Assembly: GCA_033065855.1 (NCBI GenBank)
Contig: JAVXUO010003046.1
Span: 1 to 64,000, forward strand
Reading direction: 5' to 3'
Source of the DNA: Escallonia rubra
Lineage: Eukaryota > Streptophyta > Magnoliopsida > Escalloniales > Escalloniaceae
DNA: 64,000 nt
The notes under the pieces are model-generated. The model did not search any database. It was not told where the DNA came from and worked only from the letters and a program-made list of their open reading frames with translations. A program made the translations under genes and the position numbers. Shown in pieces: positions 46,401 to 59,002 of this stretch (the first letter of the stretch is position 1; every line of letters begins with the position of its first letter).

Positions 46401-48935
46401 GTACCCCATCGTAATATGGGATCTTCTTGCAAAAAAATTGATGACTACCCATGAACAGTTCTTTGATCACACATTGACAAATGCCATTGCTTGCCCCTTT
46501 TCTCCTTTCTTTGCCCAATTTAGTACAGCCCTTTAGTACCAGAGAGAGATAGAGAGAGAGAGATTAGAAACTAACATTTAAGTGAGGATTTACCCATATT
46601 ATGGCGCAAGATTAGTAAAACTATCTAGTATCAGCGTTAGTATGCTCATTAAGATTTTTTCTTCAGATTCTTGATTTTTCTCTTTTTTTTTGCAGCCGAT
46701 CACGAGGAAGGAGATTGAGTTGCAAGCAGTGGAGGTGCCATCTGTCATCATCTTAGAAAAGCCCTTTACAGTAAGTGTTTTACTTTTGATCGTAGAACTA
46801 TTTATTTGGCTCTTTTATCCATTATCATCTCCTAGGTCTCTCTTTTTTAAAATAATTTGTTTGGAATTGTGTCACATATGTCTGTGATGCTTTTCTTGCA
46901 ACGTTTAGCATAAACATAGAAGGTTGAGATGGAACAAATGGGAAAGCTTCTTTAGATTTGACAGAGTCCTTTTTATAAATTTTTTGGTAAGTTGATTTCA
47001 CAAGATCTTAGTCAGCAGCTACTCTGTGAAGAGTTCTGAAGTCAAAGTAAGCTGTCAGCTTGTCAGCCTAAGAATGGCATAATATAGAGCAAGTATAACA
47101 TAGAAATTGGCCGAGTCACTAATGGATTTTGAGTTAAAACACTGTAGGTAGTATTAACTCTGAACCTATTGCTATCAGGCCGTCTCTGTGGCGTTCCCAT
47201 TTTCAACCTTGGAGCATACATTTTTTTTGGCCCTTGGACTTCGACCTAGTTAAGCTATGAAACTTGCGTTGTGTTAAACGTCTGCTTGCAATTCTCAAGG
47301 TGACCCCTTATTCACTTCGAAACTAAGGTTCTTTTTCTCCTCTTCCTTTCTTTTCCACATCAGTGGTCATTCTTATTAGATCTAGTTTGGTTTAAGAAGT
47401 GTTACTGGCATATGTATGATTATAGCATTCAGAAACCTCATAATGAATTATGGCAAGTCATCACCTTTTAAACTGCTTCCTAATATGTATACCATCTAGT
47501 GCAAATAGAGTTGATACACTCCATGCGTAATTTGTCTCAACGCTTGTAGATATCCTTTACAAGGTGTGGTTTTACAAGTTTTGGTGAAAGAGGAGGCTTT
47601 TAGAAATAAACCGCTATTTCCGTACAAAAAATTATTCCTGGATAATGATGAAATAGAAGGATGACTTATCCAAAAGTAAAATAAAGAGAACAGTAACTTC
47701 TAATTGGAGGATGTTGCTGTCATTAGTCAAACATGTGGTAAGACTTGCAATGCAATGTTTGCCTTATTTGCTTTACATACTTCAATGACAATTCTAACAA
47801 TTGTTTGATGCTTGCGTAGGTACACTTGAATCTCACAAACCAGACAGAGAAGATGCTGGGCCCTTTTGAAGTATGGTTATCACAAAGTGATTCGCATGAC
47901 GAGAAAGTTGTTATGGTTAACGGTCTTCAGACAATAGTAAGCCATGTGTTCAGATGCGAAATCATCTGTTTTTGACCTCCAAATTCTTGTTACTAATTTC
48001 TATCATGATTATTTGACATTTGTTCCTAGTAATAATTCATATCATTTTCAATAATATTGAAGCTGCATCTGCATCTTCTTTCATGATTAAACATACCAGG
48101 CATCTATCACCCGCCTTGCCATCTCATAAAAACGTTGCAATATGGTGATAATTTTCTGATTTGCACCGTGTACAGGTTTTGCCCCAGGTTGAGGCATTTA
48201 GCTCTACGGATTTTCAGCTGGTAAGACTAGCTAACCATATTTGAAGTTAAAAATCTCATGCTCTTAGCCTAAAATCAGTGTAACAGCTGGTCTATCAAAA
48301 TGCTATGCTTTCTTTCATCAAACTTTAGCACTGTTGCATGTTTGCACCTCCTCAAACGCTCTTGTTAGAGGCTTACAGCAGAAATTGCATACTATATGCT
48401 GAGGATTATTTTGAGTAATATACGTACTGCGTTGGTTGTAGAATCTTTTCTGAATGAGTCCTCTGTATTGCCTTTGTTATGCAGAACCTCATTGCTACCA
48501 AACTTGGGGTTCAAAAAATCTCAGGCATAACAGTGTTTGACACAAAAGAGAAGAAAATCCACGATCCTCTGCCAGATTTAGAGGTTTGTTATCTATACTT
48601 CGCTGGTCTTGTGTCAATGCTCAATGTCAGTATCTCTTAAGGCGCAGTTGTCAGAAGGCATGTTGGACCACATTGCCTAGATTTGCTTATGCTGATTGGA
48701 GTTATCAACTATTTCCCTTTTTCCTCGTCGTTCTTTCTATGGTGTTTTTACAGGTCTCTGTTATGTTTTTTTTATTCCCCATCTAAACCTGTCTATATGT
48801 AAGCCAACCTGGATCTTACAGATGCGCTGTTCGATGTGGTGCTCGTTTACTCCCTTATAAGCTTGGAAAACAAGATGTAGTGTTGGCTAATACATTGTTT
48901 TGCTCATGTTGCAGATTTTCGTTGATTCAGATTGA
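43422..48935 (+). CDS. TRAPPC13: Trafficking protein particle complex subunit 13 (TRAPPC13)
   Basis: Twelve exons join in frame: 43422-43714, 44337-44421, 44858-44988, 45104-45206, 45341-45355, 45717-45862, 45999-46194, 46696-46770, 47820-47936, 48176-48220, 48485-48583 and 48915-48935. The product is 441 residues, the same size as the Arabidopsis protein At2g47960. The DUF974 family defines TRAPPC13, a subunit of TRAPP tethering complexes, which act as Rab GEFs in ER-Golgi and post-Golgi traffic. Recognisable blocks are SLAFRVMRLCKPTFHVETPL at the N-terminus, GRYDFIVEHDVKELGPHTLV, YLPQFFKFIVANPLSVRTKV, and LGKLQITWRTNLGEPGRLQT. There is no signal peptide or membrane segment. Exon 5 is a 15-base microexon encoding VRVVK. 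The start is the first ATG of the leader and lies in a GC-rich first exon. The role in plants is inferred from the family. Confidence 0.94.
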
Positions 48936-49016
48936 TTAGTTGATCGATCCCTCTGCTTTCTAATGTTTACTCCGTCGACGGTGTGCCAAAGATGATATGG
49001 ATCTACAGGCGTTCTA

Positions 49017-49022
49017 AATAAA
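49017..49022 (+). terminator. Poly(A) signal of TRAPPC13
   Basis: AATAAA in TTCTAAATAAAGTTGG, 82 bases after the stop codon. Confidence 0.5.
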
Positions 49023-49029
49023 GTTGGCC

Positions 49030-51053
49030 CTCGGCAATGCGCACACTTGGTACTAATTTTGCACTTATAATGTCAATTAAGGTGAATTAGCTGCAAAACT
49101 TTACCTTTTAGCTTGGTTCAAAGTTTTGTTTTCAGGGTATGGTTTGGTTGGTCTATAAAGGAACACGATTTTGAAATTTCTCATGTAAGTAACACTTATG
49201 GTGTTGAATAGCAGTATCGTCTTTGTTTTTTTTACTCCTAAATTTGTATTCCTTTGCCTTGGATTTTCAGTCTCCTCCTGTTTAGATTGATTGCACACCC
49301 AGAATTTGCAACCAGACAACTCATTCTCATCAACACTTGACCAACCAAATCTTTCCATTCTTGGGGCCTATAGTAATCTCTCTTGCACTGTCTTGAGGAA
49401 GTCACAAGTCCCATATCCTTCATGGTCTATGAAGCTTGTATTCTGTAATAGAATTTGGACTATCCTTCAAGGCACACTCCATTGAAACTCTGGATTAGAT
49501 AATTTGCAGACCATATCTCTTATCTGGGACGATGAAGTACGTAGAGAATCGCCTGGCGTTCAAGAAAGATTAAAATGACCTATTTGGGCTCTGTAGGCTC
49601 CTAGAGAAGTGTCATTCTTACAATTCTATAATCCAACCAAATTGTTGTCGATTTAATCAAAACATGATGTTCAAGTAAATAGCTGTAGAATCCCTTGGGG
49701 TGACATGTAAGAATTTAGGACCAAGAGCATCTCAAGTAGGTGACAATACTCTGCATCACACGAGTGGCACTTTCACGCAACCCATGGTCAGCTAAAGGAA
49801 ACATCGACGCCCTTTCTTTAGTGGCACTTTCACGTTACAGGGTAAGCAGCGCAAAATAAAACCATGGTCAGCGAAAAGAATCATCGATGCCCGTTACGTC
49901 ATAGGCAGACGTGGCGTTGATTTATGGCAAATGCGCTTCAATTTCAAACTCGGCTCATTCAGATGTGTTCTGGCTCGAGCTCGTTCAAGTTGAGGGTGAC
50001 CTATAGATACCAATTTTGCCCATGACAACTTTGAAGTTTCGTGCAGAATCTCAACAGAGTTTATGAAGTTGCTGTCACCTTTAGCCCTCGGCTTTTGTAC
50101 CACAGAGTCGTGCATTTGTCAAAGCAGTGTTAGGGTGTGGATGCACATCATAGTTGAGCATCCCCTTAACACTTGTAAACTAGGGTATAAATGTAAAGCC
50201 CTTTGGTGCAAAATGTTTTTCTATTGTGACTAAACCTAATTGAAATCAAACAAACACCTTGAAGAATCTTCCGATTAGCACCAAAAAGCATCTTAATTTC
50301 ATTTACCAAACCTCAGATCACAAATGCTAGAGGTATCAGCTTCATCACTGGTTGCCAAGTGATTTTCTAGCCGTCGGGGTTGGTGATCGAGGACCGGACC
50401 GGCTACACATCGGAGTCAGCCGTGGGACTCATTCTCCTCGACACGCCCAAGTTCGCCGATCAAAATTAGCAAGAGGACACGGACAACCTTACCTAAACCC
50501 TTAAACCACCTAGAGAAATAAGGCTTAACCAAGAACATAAGCATTCACCCATCACAGATCAAAGCTAATTATTAAGCAACTCTTCCCAATCGCCACATCT
50601 CAAAATCCCCATTACTCTCGATGCTAGTTGTTCCCCCTATACTTTCCAGCAGTATGGCCAGCAGTACGAGTCAAGCATCCAAAATGTACCCCCTACATCG
50701 TTGTTCTTGAATGAGTAAAGAATTCACAAAGCAGACGATAATGTTTTGGCCGAACTACCAGAGTCACGTTAACTAAAGCAACGGCCAAATGATCGTAATA
50801 TCACATATGAAACTAGGTTCAACAAATATGAAACTCGTATAAAATTTGAACGATAGAACTTGAACTCCAATCCAAAACACATCACCATATAAATGGACAG
50901 CTAGAGAGAGGTCCACAAACAGAAAAAATTACACCTAATATTTATCTTCGGTGATGATTGGGATGACACACAATTAGGGACCAAAATCATAAGATAAAGG
51001 GAACAGCAAAAATATTGTACGCGAGAAGATAATATGCCTATTGACGTCAAAGA
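49030..51053. other. Intergenic spacer between convergent TRAPPC13 and clathrin light chain
   Basis: No gene recognised. The two flanking genes converge, so the ends hold their 3' untranslated parts (roughly 50900-51053 for the clathrin gene). A short GC-rich patch at about 50370-50470 stands out from the AT-rich surroundings; it gives no recognisable protein. Confidence 0.55.
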
Positions 51054-54000
51054 TCAGGTCGTAGGCTGTTCTTCCGCCACAGCAGCAGCGATGTTTGAAC
51101 TACCATTAGAGGAAGCATCTTTGGGAGGTGAAGCAGGTGCCTCTCCAGCAGCCTCTTTCCCATTCTTGGCTGTTTTTGCATCTTTAGTATTCTTCCCGTC
51201 CTTTCCATCTTTGGCATCCTTTGCAGGAGGGGGTGGGGGTGGTACCATGTGAGGCGGGGGTGTATGCTTTAGCTTCAACAGCATATGTCGCAACCTAGAA
51301 AGATCGGTTGGTTTCCCAGGCTTGGGGCCTTGGACAACTGTAATTGATGGCTTCTTGTCTTGATCCTTTTTGCCTCTCTTCTTCTCAATGTTGGGAACCT
51401 CGTAAGGAATGAGGTCTCCTATCGCTTTCCAGTATTGCTTATCAGCTTCTTTATGGAACTTCTCTTGATTAGCCACATATAACTGCCCCAAGTATAAAGT
51501 TGTTTAATGATTCTTTTAGAAACAAACAATTGGAAGTAAAAATGGGAACAAGTCATAAGGCTATTTTTCACCTTCTCTCTTTCTCTGTTGGTGATCTTGT
51601 TAGTGTCAACATTAAGCTTTCTTTTCTCATAAAAGGCTATTTTGAACTCTTCAGCTTCTTCAATTATCTGATTGCGCAATTCCTTCTCCAACTTCTCTTT
51701 CTCCTCAAGACGAATGGTGTTTTGCCTGCACCAGAAGAATCAGAGTTGTGCACTCAACAGTAATAAAATGATGTCACGACTCATGTCAGCATCTTCTTAG
51801 GAAATCGTACCATATTCACATTTGGACTACTAGAAAAAAACAGCACATCAATGACGGAAGTCTTATGTCCTTTATATCATTGCTGGGGTTGTCCATTTAA
51901 AATAGGTAGACTTGAGGAATAGTCATTAACTTCTATTGCACAAAGAGATCATCATGCTACATCAAAAGAACAGTATTCTGAAGGCTTAAAATAGAACACT
52001 AGTGCGCGTTAGAGCACGCCTTGCCACTGCTAGAACTGATTTGTCCTTATTCATTCCTTTTTCTATTAGGATTGTCTCATAATTCCTACCAGATCAACAT
52101 CTTAATGTGCAACTGGAATATCTTCTACCTATTTCTTTGAGTGATCTATTCTCTGCCAGTAAAAGTTACGTCCTATTCACACCCTGTAAGCAGGGGCAGG
52201 CGGGGGTGGGGGTGGAAGCAGAAAAGCTGTAGGCATCTAGAACACGCTAGGAACAGCATCAATTCACTAAATGTGAAACAAAATATCTGTTTCAAGGAAA
52301 ACCGGAGTTGCTCAGTTGAGCAGATAAAGATTACCTGCTAAAGAGGGCAAGTTACAATAATGCCCCTAATAAATTGTTAATGTACTTTGATAAGTAAATG
52401 ATGTACTAGTTCCAGTTGTAGGAACTAGTCATCTGATCTAATAAATGTTCTCCAATCACCTAATACCTTCTTTTGATAAGTAGAAGTTTATAGAAGACCT
52501 CTAGAGGGGGCAAACCCATATACACAAAAGTATGCACAAAAAGGAACATCCTAGGCGATAGAGAACCTATCTAAAAAAGCTAGCAAGGCATCATTTGAAT
52601 ATACTTTCTCCTCTTCCCAAAAACCAGCTTTGAAGAAAACAACTTTCAGCTTTTCACAAAGTAGTTCCAACACCTAAAAGGCTCTATATTTTCTCTCCCC
52701 AGACGCACCGGAAGACATATGGTGGTTCGATTCCCACAGCTTCCTAGCGGATTGCCGTATCCTGGTAGAAGAACCAGGCACTCAAAAAGTTCACCATCGA
52801 AAAGGCCTTCAATAACTATAATTTGAATTTCATGAAGAGTACATCCCGGCACATAGAGATCAAAAGCATATGGCCACTGTTGTTATGACTAAATACCGTA
52901 AAGACCACTTGTCAAGAAAGGAACCCAATAATCACTATCCACATCAATCAACAACAAGTGTGATCCAAGATATTCCCTGAAGGTTAGGACGGCGCATTAG
53001 CAAAAATGCCAAAGGCAGCGCAAAGAAATGGACTTTTTGTAGAGTCTAGAAGTGAAACATAAATTGCACTAGTTGGGAATAAATAACCAAGATCCAAGTA
53101 GATCTAGCTACATGAGCTTTTAATAGTTTCTTAACAGATGGAGAAGGGAGAAAAGTGATTTAAGGAATGATAAAGGGTCAACTCCGGAGGGCCTTATAAA
53201 GAAACAAAAACCCGTCTCTTAATTAAGGCTAACCTTCAATCTTCTGATCGAAGTAACATCATATGCATACCCTTCAATTGAACTTGACATGAAACTAAAA
53301 GTTCTGACTCGTCGAATAACTTGATAATTAGACATACTAAATAAGCTTTCAATTATGACGGAGAAAATTTAATCCTAATCAATTAGGCTACAAGTGTGTT
53401 ATTAACTGATTAGGAACACACTACGGTTCTGGACTTTCCCCTTTTTCCAATTCCCCCTCTTTCATAAACCACCGATAACTGGCAGAATTGGTATTTCATA
53501 TAAATTAGGTGGTTTTTAACTTATCCACACCACTTCAACAATCCCTAATAACTAGCTCATTTCAAGTACTTGTCTTTACATAGGAATTATATTTTTATTT
53601 CACTTCCAGACACTGGTTTTGCCAATTTATTTGCAGAATTTACCGGATCAAAACACAGAACATAAAAACAGAGTCCAAAGCAATTAAAAATAATGCCGAC
53701 ATAAAACCAGATCCATAAAGTTAAACACTACGGTATCGCAATAAGTCCAGATCGGAGCCTCACCGCCGCCATTCGCGGAGCGCAAAGCCTTCCTCAACCA
53801 TCTCGCTGGGTGGCGGGAGCACCGGCCCATCCGAAGCGAAAATTCCATCAGTATCCTCACCGAGATCGTACGCCTTCCCGTTCCCGTTGGATATCGGCAC
53901 GGCCGAGCCGAACGGGGACGATTCGGAGTAGTTAGGGCTCGGATCCGGTCCGAAACCGAACGGATCCGGGCTGTCGACGGAGTGAGAGACGTGGTCCACA

Positions 54001-54176
54001 GTGACCTCGTCGAATTCTCCGGCGCCGCCGTAGGGAGGGGGATCGACGGCGGGGGAGTATCCGTCGGCGGTGGCGGCTGAGGAGAAGGCGGAGAAGGAGT
54101 CGTAGCCGTCGAAAGGGCGGGAGGAGGGGACTGGAGAATCAGCACCGTCGATGCTGTAGGTGTCGAAGGAAGACAT
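51054..54176 (-). CDS. Clathrin light chain
   Basis: Three exons join in frame on the minus strand: 53764-54176, 51572-51725 and 51054-51482, giving 331 residues, within the range of plant light chains (about 258-338). Clathrin light chains bind the heavy-chain hub of the triskelion and regulate coat assembly at the plasma membrane and trans-Golgi network. The N-terminus is Ser/Asp/Pro-rich and disordered ([11 protein letters not shown]...). Residues 139-189 form the charged heavy-chain-binding coiled coil ([19 protein letters not shown], then [19 protein letters not shown]), continued by [20 protein letters not shown]. The tail is PPPPPP followed by a Lys/Asp/Ala-rich stretch ([20 protein letters not shown]). 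The conserved exon layout and length argue for a working gene. Which Arabidopsis paralogue (CLC1-3) it matches best I cannot decide. Confidence 0.95.
52470..52870 (-). mobile_element. Possible LINE 3'-end fragment in clathrin light chain intron 1
   Basis: CTTTTGATAAGTAGAAG and GAGGGGGCAAACCCATATAC resemble the antisense LINE tail in MED16 (TTTTGACAAGTAAAAAT, GGGAGCGAACCCAAAATAC). The orientation would again be minus, here the same as the gene. No coding domain is recognised, and the outer limit is vague. Confidence 0.35.
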
Positions 54177-54179
54177 TAC

Positions 54180-54245
54180 ACTAGATTTTCTCTCTTCTTC
54201 TTCTTGCTCTCTCTCTAGATTCTCTCCTCGTTTCTCTCTCTAAGA
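54180..54245 (-). promoter_or_regulatory. GA-rich 5' leader of clathrin light chain
   Basis: Read on the minus strand the bases before the ATG are GAGAGA and GAAGAA repeats, the usual look of a plant 5' leader. Confidence 0.5.
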
Positions 54246-54453
54246 TATGAATTGGTGGAGGAGGTGGACGTGTCTATAAGAGAGAAACTGAGATCGGGAA
54301 AAGACATTCTTCTCATTTGTCGCTAAAAAAGTATTTTTCAAACCAACTTTTTTGTTGAACTTTTTGTTAATTTGTAAAGGATAAATTTCACGCAACACTC
54401 GTGAATTTATCATAGAAAATACACGGTGCCTATTAAATATTTTTATTAGGCTA

Positions 54454-55377
54454 GGGTGTGTTTAACATTGTAAGTTTTAGTTTTCTAAAAAATAAAAATC
54501 AAAACTAGTTGTGATTTTTGTTTTGGGAAAAAAAATTAGATGTTTGATAAATCAGTTTTGATTTTCAGTTTTTGTTTCTTTTAAGAAGATTTTGTTTTTC
54601 TTTATGTTCGTTCTTCCCCACAACACCAGTTTTCATTACCACCAACTAACATCATCACGCCACAGTATCGCTGCCGCCCATATCCAATAACCACCACCAC
54701 CCATCACGACCAACCGCCAAAATCATGACAGAGTTACTATTATCCAAAAATCAGATCTGATGAGATCGGTGGTAGTGACGAGAGACAGCATCTACGACAA
54801 TGGTGAGATCGACACGTGATTGGTTGTGAGTGTTGAAATCGACGACGTCGACGTTGATCGATGGTGGTCGTGATGTCTGATTGCATTGTTGTCCGATTGT
54901 GATGTTTTTCGACGTTGATCAATCATCGGTAGTTATGGCGGTGTGCTTGGTGGTTAAGATGTTGTCCGCTTGGTTGATGCAATGCAATGGTAGAACAGAT
55001 TCATGCGATGGCAGTGGAATGGCGGCAGTGAGGCAGATCTGTCGGTGGCAACGGAGGGCTAAGAGATCTGTCAAGGATGATTAAATGGTGGCACAGCAGT
55101 GGAGTTTTTAAAATGTGGATACTAAGAGAGTAAAAATGATGAAATCAAATGAGTTTTTAAAATGTGGATAGCAAATTACTTCTAATGAAGTTTGATGGTT
55201 AGATTCAAAACACAAAAACAAAACTGATTCAATATGAAGTTTTCAAAAATAGCCCCGTTTTTAAAACTGATTTTCAAAATTGAAGAAAAAAACGAAACAG
55301 TATGCCAAAAGGTTTTTTTCTCTAGTTCGCAAAACTGGAGAAGAAACTAAAAACAAAAAACTATGTCAAACACTACC
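54454..55377. mobile_element. Harbinger-like MITE near the clathrin light chain promoter
   Basis: The ends GGGTGTGTTTAACAT and ATGTCAAACACTACC are imperfect inverted repeats that continue into AGTTTTAGTTTTCT and AGAAACTAAAAACAAAA. The body has A/T runs around a GGTGGTGG-type centre, as in the MITEs at 15459 and 42830. Flanks CTA and TAA are not a clean target repeat. The left end is about 280 bases upstream of the clathrin ATG. Confidence 0.6.
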
Positions 55378-55458
55378 TAAGCTACACATTTTTATTTTTC
55401 AGTTAACAGAGTCGATATAATCGATGAAAAGACATTAATACCCATCCCCGCAGCTACA

Positions 55459-55492
<34 letters not shown>

Positions 55493-56182
55493 TAACTAGC
55501 TTACCACAACCGCACTTCCACCGGATCAATTTCTGGTCACGGCGGCTACAATTTCTGTAGTGGCGAAATCACTACCATGTGAATAGAAAATTATCTCAAA
55601 AGTTGTCAGCTTAACTGATGAAATGGTATTGATATCATTAACAGGTTCATCGTCGGCGGCACCACCAACACAACTACATCATCGCCATCAAATCACCACC
55701 ACCCCACGGCTTCACCCAAATCACCACCAGCGTCAGTCTCATCACAGCACTGCTGACTCCAACATTGACCATCAATGCCAAGATCACAACCAGCACTGCA
55801 GCACCACCATCATCAGTCACCACCATATGCCCAATCACCATCCGCAGTCTCCTTCGATTGACCTCCTTATCGCTGGCACATCACCAGCATCATTGTCGTT
55901 GATCACCTGTGCAACTCAACCGACACGCATTTGCGGTCAAACACCCCCAAAAAATCTTCTTCGCCTCGAGATCCATCGCAGTCGGTGGTGGTGCCGATCG
56001 GTACTGATGGATGCAATTTGTTGACGGCTTTCGTTGCCTTAGATGCCGACGGTCACCGGGGTATATCGCCCGTTCGTCGACCGTTCTTGGTCGACGCCCA
56101 CTGTAGGTGGAGGATGCCACTACCCCGCCAATCTGCTCCCTCTTTCTCTCAGTTTCCCTCTCTGCCTTGCTTCTTTGGTTTC
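55378..56182. other. Spacer with compound microsatellite and low-complexity DNA
   Basis: A (TC)n tract at about 55459-55479 passes directly into (AC)n up to about 55491. The rest, 55640-56110, is rich in CACCA/CATCA and gives His/Pro/Thr-rich open frames that look non-coding. Confidence 0.5.
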
Positions 56183-56690
56183 TTTTTTTTTTTTTAAAAG
56201 ATGAGAATAGCATTAAAGATCGCCGTAACAACCACTCGGTCATAGTAAAACAAAACGATAAAACAGTAACATAGAGTACAACATCATCACAAAAAAACAA
56301 AGAGTGTTGTCTTAGTGCAGATGACATAGATCATGTTGCTTGTCTTGGTGTACGTCAATCCTGGCTTGACAGACAAAGGTTGTTAACGATCTAGCCTCTT
56401 TGAGCTCCATCGGTGATGTCCTGGTCATACTGTAATAATGGAAGTCAGTAACAACATAGCAAAAGTCGTACAAAATAGTGCCCACTGTAGCTCTAATTTC
56501 TTCAGCATCCAAAATCTGTGAAAGGAGGAATGAAGAGTCAGTGAAAACAGTGATATGCATTAAACTGTGTGACTGAGCCCACTTTGTTGTAAGTAATAGT
56601 CCTTTAGCAAAGGCAGAATGGCGGTCTGAAGCTCGTGCCGATATGGCTGCCGACTCACATCTGTGTGACTGAGCCCACTTCTGTACAAAT
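56183..56690 (-). mobile_element. 5'-truncated LINE tail with RNase H domain
   Basis: On the minus strand the frame includes AFAKGLLLTTKWAQSHSL, HITVFTDSSFLLSQIL and EIRATVGTILYDF, matching the RNase H (RVT_3) domain at the C-terminus of plant LINE ORF2, with the FTDSS aspartate of the active centre. The poly(A) tail appears as a T-run at about 56183-56197. The exact 5' limit is unclear because CTGTGTGACTGAGCCCACTT occurs twice (56565-56584 and 56661-56680). Confidence 0.7.
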
Positions 56691-56899
56691 TTTTTTTTCT
56701 TTATTTGCCTCCAATCTCTCTATCTTTTTTTTTTCCTCCCATAAATTTCTCTGTGTATGTGCCTCTGTGCGTGGGGCAGTGGCTGGCCGCCAGCGACGAC
56801 GGAGGGTATCAGTGGCGATGATAGCTGGACTTTTTGTGGTGACAAAAGATGAGGAAGACATAAGGAAATTTTTGGTATATCATAATAAATCAATGTTGT

Positions 56900-59002
56900 C
56901 CTAATTTTTTTCTCACGGTGTCCCAACAAAAATGAGTTGTGTAACATAATGACAAACTACAAGAGCGGGGAATAATAAAAATGCTTAATAGACGCCATGT
57001 AGTTTATGACAAACCTCAGGAGTGTCGTGTGTAATTTATTCATTTGTAAATACACATTGATATCAGTTAATTTATGGCATTTTAACTTGACTTGTCACAC
57101 AATAGTTGTTTTAAATGTGTGTAATATTTTAGTTCAATATGACGTTTACACAATAATCAATCTATTCTAAGAGTTTGTAGAAAATTGAGGAGAAGGATTA
57201 AAGTTTGATGTTTATTAGAGGCAAAGAGCACTGTTTGAAAATACCGGTGGAAGTATGATTTTTAGGAACTTCGAATTTTGAGTGAAAAAATATTTTTTTA
57301 TGCTTTAATGTGTTGATTTTGATATTTCATCATCATAGTCTAAAAGAGTATTAGGGAACTGATTTACACCTTTTCTAAACTAAATTTCACCATTCAATTA
57401 TCACGTTCTTTGTTGTTTTCTCCTTTTTAACATCTTCCCATCTTGTTACAACGAAGGACGTGTCAAGAAAATTGACCCAAAAAAAATAGATAACATTGCT
57501 AAATTTCTTAAGTTTAAGGATAAATTATCAAAACTTATATCCGTTGAACAGACGAAATGGTAAAGACCTTGAATTTTTGTTTATAAAAAGACATAGTTGT
57601 CATCCAATCTTGTTTCTCTCCTTTCTCTCTCATAATCAAATTACCTCCACCATCTCTCGAGAGAATCTGCCCCCTTCAACCCTAACCACCTACAACCATC
57701 GCGGCACCACAACAACGCCATCAACCAACACCGCGGCACCACCAACCATAACCACTGCAAAACCTTAACACCGCCAATCAAATCTAACAAAGATCAAGCC
57801 AAAAGTCTACCTGCAAAGATTCACCAAAAGTCCTCCAAAAATTCAGCCAAATTTGTAGGCACGCACGCGGGCACAAAAATGCAAATTGACTGACACACTC
57901 CCTTCTTTCACCATTAGGCACACACAGAGAGAACCGCTGGCACACATACACAAACATGTAAAATTGATTGACCACTATTTCCTTTGACTATTAGACCCAC
58001 ATACACATACTCACATAGAGGTCTACGCGCACACACAGATCTTCACACGCGCACTTGCATGCACACACGGTACACACATTAAATGTAATGTATCTATGTG
58101 CACGCACATGTGCATGTGTGTGTGTGGGTGGGTGGGTGTGACCGTGTATGTGTGTGTGTTTGTGTCGATGTGACTATGTGTGTGTGGAAAATTAAAAGAA
58201 AGTGAAAGTGGGTGTTCGATAAAGTTCGTATCCAAATAGTTGGAGTGGTGGTGGCTAGTCTGTGCATGTGGTGGCCGATACAGTGAAGTTTAGAGTTTGG
58301 TAGTCGATGTAGTGTGTGCATATGGTGGCTGGTGCAAAGGAGCTGGGGCCATGGTAGTTATGGAGAGAGAGAGATAGATAGAGATTTGACATCTTTAATA
58401 TGTTTACCTAAAGACAATCATATTGTGCCTTGCTGCGCATTTTCTCTCTCTAAAACTTTTTCTCTGTCTTCTCTCTAAATAGCCGACCAAAATAGCTCGT
58501 CGACGTTACCCGGAAAAGGGGGGGGGGGGGCTTCATGGCTACCTCTCTCTTTAGTGTTGTTTTAGTGATTTGAGGAGTGCAATGGTGACCGGAGGCAACC
58601 GGAGGGTGGACGACAGAGTAGCGACAGCCGGTGGATCTCCTCAAATCTTCACGATCGGAGATGCAGTCGCTCAGATCTCTCTACGTTATCTCCAGATCTA
58701 ATTGATCTATGTAGATCTTGACCAGAGTCTTGATCTACTAGATCTGATCGATCGATCGTCTTGGTGAAACGACTGATGGTAGAACGGTACATGTGCACGT
58801 GTGAAGAGGCTTTTGAGGGCTAGAGGTTTTATCACGAGATATGGCATGAATTTCGCCAGCAACGACTAAGATTTTTACTTGCGGCAACCTGGAATATTTG
58901 CTGGCTGTAAGGGCTCCTTATGGTGGTTAATAGGGGTTCTGCTAGGCTTATGTACCGTGATTTCCTTGGGAGGGTGGGGTGGGGGGGACAGGGCCTCTGG
59001 TG
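56900..59002. other. Intergenic spacer with CA- and TG-rich tracts
   Basis: No gene is recognised. From 57850 to 58075 the plus strand is CA-rich and from 58095 to 58190 TG-rich, an imperfect inverted arrangement. A run of 12 G lies near 58518. Open frames here come from dinucleotide bias. Confidence 0.55.

Noticed and set aside
52720-52745. GGTTCGATTCC, a perfect tRNA B-box-like motif
   Set aside because: No A box or acceptor stem at the right distance, so neither a tRNA nor a supported SINE.
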